Below are positions 44,871 to 53,110 of a DNA stretch of 64,000 nucleotides, piece after piece. The stretch covers positions 5,394,001 through 5,458,000 of the forward strand of contig NZ_CP109435.1 of assembly GCF_036227125.1 (NCBI RefSeq). Direction: 5' to 3'. A program made the translations under genes and the position numbers. How positions within the stretch are numbered: position 1 is the first letter of the stretch; every line of letters begins with the position of its first letter. The notes under the pieces are model-generated. The model did not search any database. It saw only the letters and a list, made by a program, of their open reading frames with translations, and was not told the DNA's origin. Origin of the DNA: Streptomyces sp. NBC_01485 (GTDB lineage: Bacteria > Actinomycetota > Actinomycetes > Streptomycetales > Streptomycetaceae).

Positions 44871-46625
44871 GGGCTTCGGGCCGATCGCCACCTGGACGCA
44901 CGCCGGGCCGGGGCCGCTCATGGTGGCCATCGCGTGGTCGTGGACCACCGAGGCCGCGATGGCGGCCGACGTCCACGAGGGGCGCTCGCCACACCAGCGG
45001 GCGCGCAGGCGTACGCCGTCCCGCAGCAGCGCCAGGCAGCCGTCCTCGGGTTCCTCGACGGCGAGCAACGCGCACCCGGGGTGGCGCGCTGCGATGTTCT
45101 CCCAGCTCACCGTCCCGGCCGCGTGGTGCGGTCGACCGAGCGGGAGAAGCAGTACGTCCGCGGAGCGGGGCCAGGCGGCGTCCGGGTCGTCGATGTCCGC
45201 CACGAGGTGTGTCCCCGCCAGATGCCGTTCCATGGTGCGGCGCTGCATGGGCGCGGGATAGCGGCGTACCGTGGTCCGGCCCTCTTCGGAGGCGACCGAC
45301 ACGTACACCGGACGCTGTACGGGGGAGGACAGTCCGACCGGCACGGCGGAGGGCACGGGCACCAGTCGTGGCCTGGCGGGTGTCACGGGCTCGGGAAGTT
45401 CGAGCCATTGATAGAACAGGCGCCGTAGCAGGACGGCCGATTCCCCGGGCCGTGACGTCACGGTCTCGCGCAGCCGACGCAGTTCCGCGCTGTTGCGCTG
45501 GGCTGAGGCCGCTTCCTCGATCTGCGGGAGGAAAGGCCGGTGAGCGGAAAGCCGGGGAAGTATCTCACCGAGACGAGCCATGGGGGACTGAAGGGCCACC
45601 TTCGACTCCGCGAAAGCACCCAGGATCGTGGGAATTCCCAACGCGATTCCGTACATGGTCAAAGAGCCGTGGTCGCCAAGGATTCCGTCTGCCGCGATGA
45701 GCGCGGACTTCCAGGTTTCCGTGTCCGGCATCGGAAGCAGCAGCCCGTGCTCCGTGAGCGGCGCCAGCCAGTTCTGTAGCTGCCAGGCGCCGTGGCCGTA
45801 GAAGGCGTTCGGGTGGATCGCCGCCAGAACACGGGTTTCATCGACCGGCAGTTCCGCAAGGGCGCGACGGAGGACGTCCGCGTCGCTTCTGTCCGACCCC
45901 AGGATCGATCCGCGTCCCCACGTGGACGAGACCACGACGAGTTTCTGGTCCGGACGGATTCCCAGGGCTCGCCGGTAGTCCTCACGGAACGGAACGCTCG
46001 CTCGCAGTTGATCGAAACACGGATCACCCGCGACCACGCTCACTGCGACAGCTTGAGGGCAACTGACGGCCAGCCGTTCGCGTTGCTCATCGTGAGAGAG
46101 AATGATCGCCGACGGTATGACCCGTCCCTCATGCATCAACCATTCGGGCGTCAGGCCGAAGGCTTCCCGCTTCCCGCTTCCCGCTTCCCGCTTCCCGCTT
46201 CCCGCTTCCCGCTTCCCGCTTCCCGCTTCCCGCTTCCCGCTTCCCGCTTCCCGCTGCAATTGTTTATTATATCCCGAACCGTGCGGTGCGCCGATCAACG
46301 GTGTTTTCAGATGGTGCAGGTCTCCGCCGCGGCTTGTGGCGATCGCCATGTCGAATTTGTGAATCGTTGCTTCTTCCCAAGGTATGTGCAGCATTCCCCG
46401 GGAGGTGAAGAATTCAAGGGTTCCTTCGTCCAGAGTGGACGATTCGGTACAGGTGAAGACCGTCTGGACGCGCCGGTCGCCCTCGAACGCGGTGAGCAGG
46501 TCGAGCAGTCGGGTCGCGGACGTGATGTTGTGGACCACGCCGAGAACGGTCCGCTCCGCCGCCACGCTCACCCAGCGCTCGTTGTCCACCGCTATCGGCA
46601 ATGGCAGCCGCCCTGCACCGCGCAC
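44730..46625 (-). CDS. GT-B/CDP-glycerol transferase-like protein with internal 7-bp repeat
   Basis: This encodes 631 aa from GTG 46625, with GGGGAG 6 bases upstream. Marks of a GT-B-like fold are VLGVVHNITSATRLLDLL, DMAIATSRGGDLHHLKTPLI followed by GAPHGSGYNKQLQ, LVVVSSTWGRGSIL, AAIHPNAFYGHGAW and ADGILGDHGSLTMYGIALGI, as in CDP-glycerol glycerophosphotransferase relatives. At about residue 125, thirteen 7-bp units encode RE-AGSGK repeats. The C-terminal third is less conserved and ends in TGLPDV repeats. I recall relatives misnamed translation initiation factor 2. It is convergent with the STAND gene. Confidence 0.7.
   Translation of the reverse strand: MRGAGRLPLPIAVDNERWVSVAAERTVLGVVHNITSATRLLDLLTAFEGDRRVQTVFTCTESSTLDEGTLEFFTSRGMLHIPWEEATIHKFDMAIATSRGGDLHHLKTPLIGAPHGSGYNKQLQREAGSGKREAGSGKREAGSGKREAGSGKREAFGLTPEWLMHEGRVIPSAIILSHDEQRERLAVSCPQAVAVSVVAGDPCFDQLRASVPFREDYRRALGIRPDQKLVVVSSTWGRGSILGSDRSDADVLRRALAELPVDETRVLAAIHPNAFYGHGAWQLQNWLAPLTEHGLLLPMPDTETWKSALIAADGILGDHGSLTMYGIALGIPTILGAFAESKVALQSPMARLGEILPRLSAHRPFLPQIEEAASAQRNSAELRRLRETVTSRPGESAVLLRRLFYQWLELPEPVTPARPRLVPVPSAVPVGLSSPVQRPVYVSVASEEGRTTVRRYPAPMQRRTMERHLAGTHLVADIDDPDAAWPRSADVLLLPLGRPHHAAGTVSWENIAARHPGCALLAVEEPEDGCLALLRDGVRLRARWCGERPSWTSAAIAASVVHDHAMATMSGPGPACVQVAIGPKPETGLPDVTGLPDVTGLPGLTGRPDATGRPDVTVLSGLTGLLDVTVL
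46163..46253. repeat. Thirteen perfect 7-bp repeats within a coding sequence
   Basis: CTTCCCG (CGGGAAG on the coding strand) is repeated thirteen times without error over 91 bases. Seven is not a multiple of three, so gain or loss of one unit would shift the reading frame of the GT-B-like gene. In the present length the frame is open. Confidence 0.97.
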
Positions 46626-47285
46626 GTTTCGCTCCCCACTACACCCTGCGTGATCTCGCCAGACGATAACGTGCCGCCGCGCTCGCGGGACGCCGAGGGT
46701 CTTGGGGTTCCCGGGGGCCGGATCCTCCCAGGTGAGGTGATACGAAAATGGTCAACGGCGTTGATCTGGCGCTGAGTTGCTGCTGTCTGGAGGAAACGTG
46801 GCTGTGGAGAACAGTCACGGCAGCTGTAGTTCCAGCGTCTGCGCTGGTCGGCGTGCTGCCGGGGCGGGTGCGGGCATGAGTACGGCCACCGTGATCATGA
46901 ACGTTTGTGACGACGTATCAAGACGCGGTGGCCGTGGAAACAACGATGGCCGAGCGGGCCACCCTCCGTACCGAGTGGATCAATTGTCAACGCGCCTTTC
47001 ATGTAGTGGAGTTGGGCGCATAAGCGCTGAACAAGCGCAAACCCACCGGGGTACCGAGGGCGGAGTGAAGGTGTTCACCGGCATGTGAAGTGCCGTTTAA
47101 CGCATTGGTAATTGGACGCATATGACCGGCGTCACAACGCGTTGTGGTCGCTGCGTTGAGTGGGAAGTCCCATACATGGCTGACGAAACCGACCGGGCGA
47201 CGTCGCCGCTGAACTGCCGTACGGCTCCGGTCGGTTGCCGTGATGCCCGTACCGTGGCGGTACGTGCTGAGAAAGGGGTTCTGGT
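46626..47285. other. Intergenic, possible small ORF
   Basis: GTG 46798 has GGAGG 4 bases upstream and opens a frame to 47088 (about 96 codons, starting VAVENSHGSCSSSVCAG), but its composition is not convincing. A second short frame (VTTYQDAVAVETTMAERATL to VELGA) overlaps it near 46910-47022. The rest appears to be promoter DNA for the gene at 47286. Confidence 0.35.
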
Positions 47286-47675
47286 ATGGCCGATGAGCGG
47301 GTCCACCCCGAGCTGATCCGCGACGAGGATCCCTGGCCGTCCGTCCACGGCCGGCGCGGCCACGCGCATGTACGGGTGTGGCGGACGGCGCCGGATCAGG
47401 TGACCGTGGTGCTCAGCGGCCGGGGCCCCGAGTACCACCCGGAGACGGTGCTTCCCCCGCTCCGCGCCGAATACCCGGACGACACCGTCGACTTCTTCCT
47501 CCACCGCCCGACGGACTGGGGCTCCCTCGGCTACTACGCGGAGCTGACGTCCGGCGACGACGGGACGGTGACCCGGACGGTCATCGCGGGAGACAGCCTC
47601 GCCGCCCGCCTCGGCCCCGCCCTCTACGAGACGGAGGACCCGGACGACGAGTCGACCGGCTGGGGCGGCGCCTGA
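47286..47675 (+). CDS. Conserved hypothetical protein, 129 aa
   Basis: ATG 47286 follows GAGAAAGGGG. The protein has alternating strands and helices: GHAHVRVWRTAPDQVTVVLS, PETVLPPLRAEYPDDTVDFF and YYAELTSGDDGTVTRTVI. It has no signal peptide, membrane segment or catalytic motif that I can recognise. Similar small proteins occur in Streptomyces without known role. A very strong hairpin follows its stop. Confidence 0.7.
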   Translation: MADERVHPELIRDEDPWPSVHGRRGHAHVRVWRTAPDQVTVVLSGRGPEYHPETVLPPLRAEYPDDTVDFFLHRPTDWGSLGYYAELTSGDDGTVTRTVIAGDSLAARLGPALYETEDPDDESTGWGGA

Positions 47676-47701
47676 GCCACCCAGAAACGGCCGGGCCGGC
47701 G

Positions 47702-47767
47702 GGGTACCAGTTCCACAAAAAGGTGACACTCCCGGTAGGAAGTGTCACCTTTGTGGAACTGGTACCC
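47702..47767. terminator. 27-bp bidirectional hairpin
   Basis: The arm from 47702 (GGGTACCAGTTCCACAAA then AAGGTGACACT) pairs with 47741-47767 (AGTGTCACCTTTGTGGAACT, then GGTACCC). Only two A residues bulge out, and the loop is 10 bases. It sits between the stops of two convergent reading frames, so it probably ends transcription from both sides. Confidence 0.8.
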
Positions 47768-47774
47768 GGCGGGG

Positions 47775-48050
47775 TCAGCCCAGTTGTTTCGTCGTGGTGT
47801 CGCCGGTGGCCCGCAGGGTCGTCGCGGCGCCGACGGCGGTGGCTCCGCCCTTGAGTACTTGCGGGGGTTCGGGGAGGCGTTGCCGGCCGAGTCGTATTCC
47901 TTGACGTACAGGGTGTTCGGACCGGCGGAGGGCGGCTGGACCCCGGTGACGGTGGCCGACTTGCAGGACGACGTGGCACCGCCCGTCGTGCCCTGCTTGC
48001 CGTTCGCGCAGACGTAACCGGCGTAGCTGGTGGAGTTGATGGAGTAGGCG
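47775..48050 (-). pseudogene. C-terminal fragment of a secreted LamG/lectin-type protein
   Basis: The minus strand reads FAYSINSTSYAGYVCANGKQ, SCKSATVTGVQPPSAGPNTL and YVKEYDSAGNASPNPRKY, then in a shifted frame VLKGGATAVGAATTLRATGD and a stop at 47775. Segments of the YxxDxAGNxSP type recur in Streptomyces LamG/Ig-like secreted proteins. One frameshift (about 47850) and a missing 5' part show that it is dead. Confidence 0.6.
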
Positions 48051-48053
48051 AAG

Positions 48054-48310
48054 GCGCAGAACTTCCGCGTCCAGGCCGCCGACACCGACAAGAACGGCAC
48101 GGTCGAGGACGCCACGATCGGCTCGCTCGTCGTCGGCGGACGCTGCGTCCAGCCGAACGGCACCGCGGCCGGCACCGCGGCCGGCGCGGCGGCCCTCGTC
48201 CAGGCCTGCGACAGCACGGTGGCGGCACAGCGCTGGCAGACACTGAGCACGGGCCAGATCAAGCACGTGTCGACGGGCCTGTGCCTGTCGACCGATCCCG
48301 GGCGGGGTTT
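48054..48310 (+). pseudogene. Ricin-B-type lectin domain fragment
   Basis: The plus strand reads QNFRVQAADTDKNGTVEDAT, GGRCVQPNGTAAGTAAG, ALVQACDSTVAAQRWQ and KHVSTGLCLS. The pattern of C-V, QACD and QxW is the beta-trefoil lectin signature. There is no start codon and no natural end. It is directly apposed, in the opposite direction, to the LamG-type fragment, so a deletion or inversion joined parts of one or two secreted-protein genes. Confidence 0.6.
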
Positions 48311-48323
48311 CTTCGTGCGTCTC

Positions 48324-49673
48324 TCAGGCGGACGGGTTGACGATCACCTTGGCCGAGTTGTTCCTGGTCTTCGGGTCGAAGGTGGTGGACGCGTCGGAGT
48401 GGGGGTGGACGATGACGCGGCCCGTGGCGTCGGGGACGACACGGTCGATGCGCAGTTGGAAGGGGAAGCCGACCTTCAGGTCCGGCTTGGCCCACATCGG
48501 CAGGGTGCAGGCGTAGTGGCCGACGGCCGGGTCGTCGCCGGACGTCCAGGCGGTGTGGCAGGTGGCGGGCACGGACGTGGCGGTGGTGCCCGGCGGGAGG
48601 TAGTAGTCGATCACGGCGACCGGGTCGCCGGAGCTGACGTTGCCGACCCAGGCCGGGCCGTGGTTGGCGAAGCGGAAGCCGGCGGTGACGGTGTCACCGG
48701 CCGCGCCGCTCACCTTGGTGCCGCGCACGGCGAAGTCGGCGGTGTTGTCGGCGCCGATGTGCCAGGAGCGGCCGTTGTCCGAGCCGTCGAGGTCGGTGAC
48801 GTCGCCGCCGGGCTGGACCTCGTAGTCGAACCGCTCGTACAGCGCGTGGTCGGTCACGGCGAGCCGCAGCGGCTCGGGCAGCTCCACCGTGGCGCCCGGC
48901 GCGACGTCGGTGTCGAAGGCGCACGTCACGTACGTCATGGGCGTGTACTCGCCGCCGTCGTCCGGCCCGGTGTAGGTGCACTGCGGGTAGCGGGTGACGA
49001 CGTCGAGGCCGTACGTCGCCCACATCTTCACGCTGAAGCCGTGGGCGGTCTCGTTGCCGGTGTTGGTGACGGCGAACGGCACGGTGAGGCCGGCGCCGGG
49101 CGCGACGCCGGTGACGTCCTGCGGGGCGCTGACACCGAGGTCCGGGCCCGAGCCGACGGTGACGGACGTCGCCGCGGAGTCCTCCGGGGCGACGAGCGTG
49201 CCGTCGGGTCCGCCGGTGGCCTCGGCGGAGTACGCGATCGAACCCTGCGCTCCCACGGCGGCGCCGACCGCGGCCCGCACCTTCAACTGCACCTGCGCGC
49301 TGTAGCGGGTGGGCACGTCCCCGGTGTCGCACACGGCGACGGTGCCGGCGTCGTCCGGCGCGCAGTTGCCGGGCCAGACCACCTCGGCGACCCCGGCCAG
49401 CCCGGAGACGTCGACGGTCAACCGCCCAGCGGTCACGGTGAAGTTGTCGTTGTCGTGGTACAGGCCGAGCGCCAGCGACCGGTACTGCGCCGCACCGCCG
49501 TCCGGAGCGACGGTGACCGCCTGGTCGTACGGCGCCTGGATCCACAACTGATCGCTCTGCGCCGCGTCGTCGGCGAAGGCGACCCCGCTCCCGAGACCGG
49601 CGACGACCAACGCCCCTACGGCTGCGGCACATGCCCCGCGACGCAGCACGCGCCCGACGGAGACAGAACTCAT
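48324..49673 (-). CDS. Secreted protein with Ig-like (DUF11/CARDB-type) domains
   Basis: This encodes 449 aa from ATG 49673. A Sec signal peptide covers about residues 1-34 (VLRRGACAAAVGALVVAGLG, cleavage after AFA). Three beta-rich domains follow: about 40-160, 165-290 (DLGVSAPQDVTGVAPGAGLT with VTNTGNETAHGFSV) and 300-449 (GFRFANHGPAWVGNV). Cysteines come in pairs (PGNCAPDDAGTVAVCD, CTYTGPDDGGEYTPMTYVTC), suggesting disulfides. No cell-wall anchor or catalytic motif is seen. It is probably a surface or released structural protein. Confidence 0.75.
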   Translation of the reverse strand: MSSVSVGRVLRRGACAAAVGALVVAGLGSGVAFADDAAQSDQLWIQAPYDQAVTVAPDGGAAQYRSLALGLYHDNDNFTVTAGRLTVDVSGLAGVAEVVWPGNCAPDDAGTVAVCDTGDVPTRYSAQVQLKVRAAVGAAVGAQGSIAYSAEATGGPDGTLVAPEDSAATSVTVGSGPDLGVSAPQDVTGVAPGAGLTVPFAVTNTGNETAHGFSVKMWATYGLDVVTRYPQCTYTGPDDGGEYTPMTYVTCAFDTDVAPGATVELPEPLRLAVTDHALYERFDYEVQPGGDVTDLDGSDNGRSWHIGADNTADFAVRGTKVSGAAGDTVTAGFRFANHGPAWVGNVSSGDPVAVIDYYLPPGTTATSVPATCHTAWTSGDDPAVGHYACTLPMWAKPDLKVGFPFQLRIDRVVPDATGRVIVHPHSDASTTFDPKTRNNSAKVIVNPSA

Positions 49674-49801
49674 GAAATCCCCCAGATGGAACAGAAGAGA
49701 CCCCGGTAAGTGACCGACACCGGGCGCGAGTTGGACGACCTGCGGGGACGGAAGGTTGTAGGCGAGGGGCGCGTGGTGCGTGGTTCTTACCGTCTTCTTG
49801 A

Positions 49802-50011
49802 TCAATCGGTGAGCGGGGCGGGTGCGGAGCGTATGCCTGCCAGGAGGTGTGCGAGGGTGGTGGGGGTGGTGGTGAGGATCGTGGTGGGGGTGTCGCTCTC
49901 GCGGAGGTGGAGAGTGGTGGGGGCGGAGGCGAGTTCGAGGCAGTTGTTGCCGTCGCCGAAGCCTGAGAAGGACGACTTCTGCCAGTTGTCGGGGGGCGTC
50001 GTAGCGCGCAT
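49802..50011 (-). CDS. DUF397-domain protein
   Basis: This encodes 69 aa from ATG 50011, overlapping the HTH gene stop (TGATG). The DUF397 signature is WQKSSFSGFGDGNNCLELA near the start, followed by HLRESDTPTTIL and a C-terminal LAHLLAGIRSA helix. Such proteins pair with DUF5753 HTH regulators, as here, and modulate them. Confidence 0.88.
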   Translation of the reverse strand: MRATTPPDNWQKSSFSGFGDGNNCLELASAPTTLHLRESDTPTTILTTTPTTLAHLLAGIRSAPAPLTD

Positions 50012-50862
50012 CACAGTTCCTTGGCCAGCCTGTGGATGAAGTCACGCGAACGTTCGGGGTTCAGTGACACTGCTTCCACCTTACGGAGAAGCGTTCGAAG
50101 CGCGCTGAGTTGAGCCTCCGAGTCCATGTAGCCCGTGCCATGGGGTGTGTCACGCAATGCGGTGTCCAGCTTGGGCACGGTCCCTCCCGCGTACCCCATC
50201 GCACTTCCGGCGCCGGCGAAGCCGTCCAGGTCGAAGGGGATGACACGCACGCTGACCTGGTCCGTTTCGGAGAGTTCCAGGACGCGGGCGAGCTGAACGC
50301 GTGAAGCGGCCCGGTCGCCGACTCTGATGCGCAGCGCCGACTCGTGGATCACCGCTTCGTAGGGGATCGGGGTCGGGCCCTCGATGACGACCTTTCGGTC
50401 CATCCGGTGGCGGACACGCAACTCAAGTTCACCGTAAGGCAGTTCCGGGATTCTGTAGGAGAAGAGGGCGCGGGTGTAGGCCTCCGTCTGAAGCAGGCCG
50501 GGGATGTACAGGAACTCCACGTCGTGCCGGTAGGTGGCGTGGTGCTCCAGTTCGGCGAGGTCCAGGAAGGACATGGGCAGCAGCCCCCGGTACTTTTCCC
50601 ACCAGCCGTGCGTCCTCTCGGTGGCCATCGCGACCAGGGCGTCGATGAACGCCTCGTCCATGCAGGCGTAATGCGCGGCGAGGCTCCGCAACCGCTTCTC
50701 GCTCACGCCGGTGAGGCCGTATTCGATCTGGTTGATCTGTGCGGAGCTCACCCCGAGCAGCGCTGCTGCCCCGCGGCCATTGAGGCCCGCAGCCTCGCGG
50801 AGCCTGCGTAGTTCGACCGCCAACCGCAGCTGACGTGCTGTTGGCTCGCGCCGCAACCCCAT
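50011..50862 (-). CDS. HTH-DUF5753 (Scr1/WhiJ-type) transcriptional regulator
   Basis: This encodes 283 aa. An XRE helix-turn-helix fills residues 8-65 (LRRLREAAGLNGRGAAALLG, AQINQIEYGLTGVSEKRLRS). The DUF5753 domain follows, with WWEKYRGLLP, YIPGLLQTEAYTRAL and FAGAGSAMGYAGG. With its DUF397 partner downstream it forms one of the many paralogous pairs that influence development and antibiotic production in Streptomyces. Confidence 0.9.
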   Translation of the reverse strand: MGLRREPTARQLRLAVELRRLREAAGLNGRGAAALLGVSSAQINQIEYGLTGVSEKRLRSLAAHYACMDEAFIDALVAMATERTHGWWEKYRGLLPMSFLDLAELEHHATYRHDVEFLYIPGLLQTEAYTRALFSYRIPELPYGELELRVRHRMDRKVVIEGPTPIPYEAVIHESALRIRVGDRAASRVQLARVLELSETDQVSVRVIPFDLDGFAGAGSAMGYAGGTVPKLDTALRDTPHGTGYMDSEAQLSALRTLLRKVEAVSLNPERSRDFIHRLAKEL

Positions 50863-51066
50863 TGACCGCTCCTCCCAACATGTCCGTAAGCGCGACTCGT
50901 TCGGGTGTCAGGTTACGCGATCCGCTTGCTCAACCTTGAATTCAATGTCTACCCTCGGTGATGCAAGGTGCACGCTGCGGAAGCGCACCGCTCCGTCCTG
51001 CCATGACGGCTGAGGCATGCCACCGCGCGCAATCCCAACTCCCCACCCCCGCCTTGGAGCTGCCCC

Positions 51067-51504
51067 ATGCCCGAAACCGCTCCCGCTCTCACCCCCGCTC
51101 CCGCCCCCGACTCCTGGGAGTACTCCCTCTACATCCCCCACGACCCCAGAGCCGTCACCGTCTGCCGTCTCACCCTCCGCCCGATCCTCACCATCCACGG
51201 CCTCGCCGGACTCCTCGACACCGCCGAACTCCTCGCGTCCGAGCTGATCACCAACTCCGTACTCCACACCAAGGGCCCCGCCTGCCTACGCCTCCGCTTC
51301 CGGGACGGCGTCCTCCAGATCGGCGCGTGGGACGCGGACCCCGAACCGCCCGAGCCGCCGCGGCGGTTGGAGGAGCTCGGGGACGCGGAGAACGGCCGGG
51401 GCATGGCACTCATCCGGGCGTGCTCCGACCTCTGGCACTGGCAGCCGCTGTCCCGGATGGGGCATCGGGGCAAGTTGGTGTGGTGCGAACTGAACGCGGC
51501 GTAG
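51067..51504 (+). CDS. RsbW-like ATP-binding protein (anti-sigma kinase type)
   Basis: This encodes 145 aa. The Bergerat fold is visible: N box ELLASELITNSVLHT, the strand LRFRDGVLQIGAWD, and GRGMALIRACSDLW. It lacks other domains. Such stand-alone HATPase_c proteins are often encoded next to DUF397/DUF5753 genes, as is the case here (divergent to the HTH gene at 50862). Target and signal are unknown. Confidence 0.86.
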   Translation: MPETAPALTPAPAPDSWEYSLYIPHDPRAVTVCRLTLRPILTIHGLAGLLDTAELLASELITNSVLHTKGPACLRLRFRDGVLQIGAWDADPEPPEPPRRLEELGDAENGRGMALIRACSDLWHWQPLSRMGHRGKLVWCELNAA

Positions 51505-51524
51505 CTCGTTGATCACGTAGGACA

Positions 51525-51884
51525 GAACGGACCATCGACCGCGACAGCGCCGCGGCGCTCGTGCAGTTCGTCGACTCGTGCCTGACGGATCCTCAGGCGC
51601 AGCGGATGTGGAGGGACCTCATGACCGCAATGCAGTACTTCTGGCGACACCCCCTCGCAGAGGAGGTACGTGAACAAGGCCGTGAACAAGGGCGTGAAGA
51701 AGGCCGAGTCGCAGACCGGGCTGACATGACGCTTCGCATCCTGGAATGGCGTGGCATCCCCGTGCCGGACGCCGTCCGCGAGCGCGTCGAGTCCTGCACC
51801 GACCTCGACCGGCTCACCACCTGGTCGCAGCGCGCGGTCCACGCCACCACCGCCGACGACCTGTTCGACGGCGAACGTTCCTGA
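51525..51884 (+). pseudogene. C-terminal fragment of a Rpn-like PD-(D/E)XK nuclease/transposase family protein
   Basis: The frame reads LVQFVDSCLTDPQAQRMWRD, a helix with EVREQGREQGREEGRV, then TLRILEWRGIPVPDAVRERV and TTWSQRAVHATTADDLF. This matches the tail of the roughly 300-aa Streptomyces proteins related to Rpn/PDDEXK_2. The nuclease domain is absent and there is no natural start before 51525 (ATG 51561 gives 107 aa). A short product could be made, but it would lack catalysis. Confidence 0.6.
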
Positions 51885-51902
51885 CACCGCTACCGACGCC
51901 GA

Positions 51903-51933
51903 CCTCCTCCCCCACCCCTAACGGGGGAGGAGG
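51903..51933. terminator. GC-rich hairpin terminator
   Basis: CCTCCTCCCCC (51903-51913) pairs with GGGGGAGGAGG (51923-51933) around a 9-base loop, 19 bases after the previous stop. Confidence 0.75.
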
Positions 51934-52116
51934 ACTGGTCCGGGCTGAAGTTCGCTCGACGAGGGAAGAACAGGAAGAAAACGGAAAGTGAAGGAGTCGG
52001 CGTCAGGACAACGTCCACCCTTGAGGCAACATCTAGATGAACGACGGTCAGGTGAACGGCGGATCCCAGGCACCCGGGACGCGGCCGCCGTCGCGGGCCG
52101 GACGGAGCGAGGGACG

Positions 52117-53019
52117 TTGAAGAAGCTGGTGGAGCCGAGGATCGCCGTTGCCGTGGTCACCATGGGGAACCGGCCCGCCGAGGTCGACGCCCTGCTGGAG
52201 TCGGTGGCCAAGCAGGATCTGGCCCCCGCGCGCATCGTGATCGTCGGCAACGGCTGCACGCTCCCCGACTTCGCCCACCGCCTCTCGCTGCCCGGCGAGG
52301 TCACCACGATCGACCTCGACGAGAACCTCGGCTGCCCCGGCGGCCGCAACGTCGCCCTCGCCCGCCTCCGCGCATACGGCGACGTGGACGTCGTCGTCGA
52401 ACTGGACGACGACGGGCTGCTCGTCGACGCCGACGTCCTGCGCCGCGTCCGCGACCTGTACGTCGCCGACCCCGGCCTCGGCATCGTCGGCTTCCGCATC
52501 GCCGACGAGCACGGCGAGACCCAGCGCCGGCACGTGCCGCGCGTCGGGGCCGCCGATCCGATGCAGGGCGGGTACGTCACCGGGTTCCTCGGCGGCGGCC
52601 ACGCGCTGAGCATGGCCATGCTCGCCGAGACCGGCGACTGGCCCGCCGAGTTCTTCTTCGCGCACGAGGAGACCGACCTCGCCTGGCGGGCCACGGACGC
52701 CGGCTGGAAGATCCTCTACGCGCCCGAGCTGCTGCTCCAGCACCCCAAGACCTCGCCCGCCCGGCACGCCATCTACCACCGGGTGACCGCCCGCAACCGG
52801 GTCTGGCTCGTCCGGCGGAATCTTCCGCTGCCCCTCATCCCCGTCCACCTGGGCGTCTGGATCGCCGTCACCCTCCTGCGCACCCGCTCGCCCGGCGGCC
52901 TGAAGGCCTGGTTCGCCGGGTTCGCGGAGGGCGTACGGAAACCGGCGGGCGCGCGGCGGCCCATGAAGTGGCGGACCGTGTGGCAACTGACCCGGCTCGG
53001 CCGACCCCCGGTCATCTGA
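52117..53019 (+). CDS. Family 2 glycosyltransferase
   Basis: This encodes 300 aa with a TTG start at 52117 (GAGGGACG just upstream; GTG 52129 is an alternative). The GT-A fold shows VAVVTMGNRPAEVDALLESV, IDLDENLGCPGGRNVALAR, the DxD motif in VVELDDDGLL and the acceptor region FFFAHEETDLAWRATDAGWK with LQHPKTSPARH. It looks soluble or membrane-associated, with a final hydrophobic stretch (LIPVHLGVWIAVTLL). The substrate is unknown; relatives work on cell-wall polymers or exopolysaccharide. Confidence 0.88.
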   Translation: MKKLVEPRIAVAVVTMGNRPAEVDALLESVAKQDLAPARIVIVGNGCTLPDFAHRLSLPGEVTTIDLDENLGCPGGRNVALARLRAYGDVDVVVELDDDGLLVDADVLRRVRDLYVADPGLGIVGFRIADEHGETQRRHVPRVGAADPMQGGYVTGFLGGGHALSMAMLAETGDWPAEFFFAHEETDLAWRATDAGWKILYAPELLLQHPKTSPARHAIYHRVTARNRVWLVRRNLPLPLIPVHLGVWIAVTLLRTRSPGGLKAWFAGFAEGVRKPAGARRPMKWRTVWQLTRLGRPPVI

Positions 53020-53110
53020 CCGACCACCACCTCCGCCGCCACTACCGTCACCGCCACCACTACCGCAGCCGACGCCTACGCAGCCGACGCCGCCCCCGAC
53101 CCCCGTCCGC

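Noticed and set aside
46163..46253. CRISPR array
   Set aside because: The 7-bp units are contiguous with no spacers, so this is a simple tandem repeat.
47122..47316. ORF starting MTGVTTRCGRCVEWEVPYMA
   Set aside because: It overlaps the start of the hypothetical gene at 47286, which has a better ribosome site and composition.
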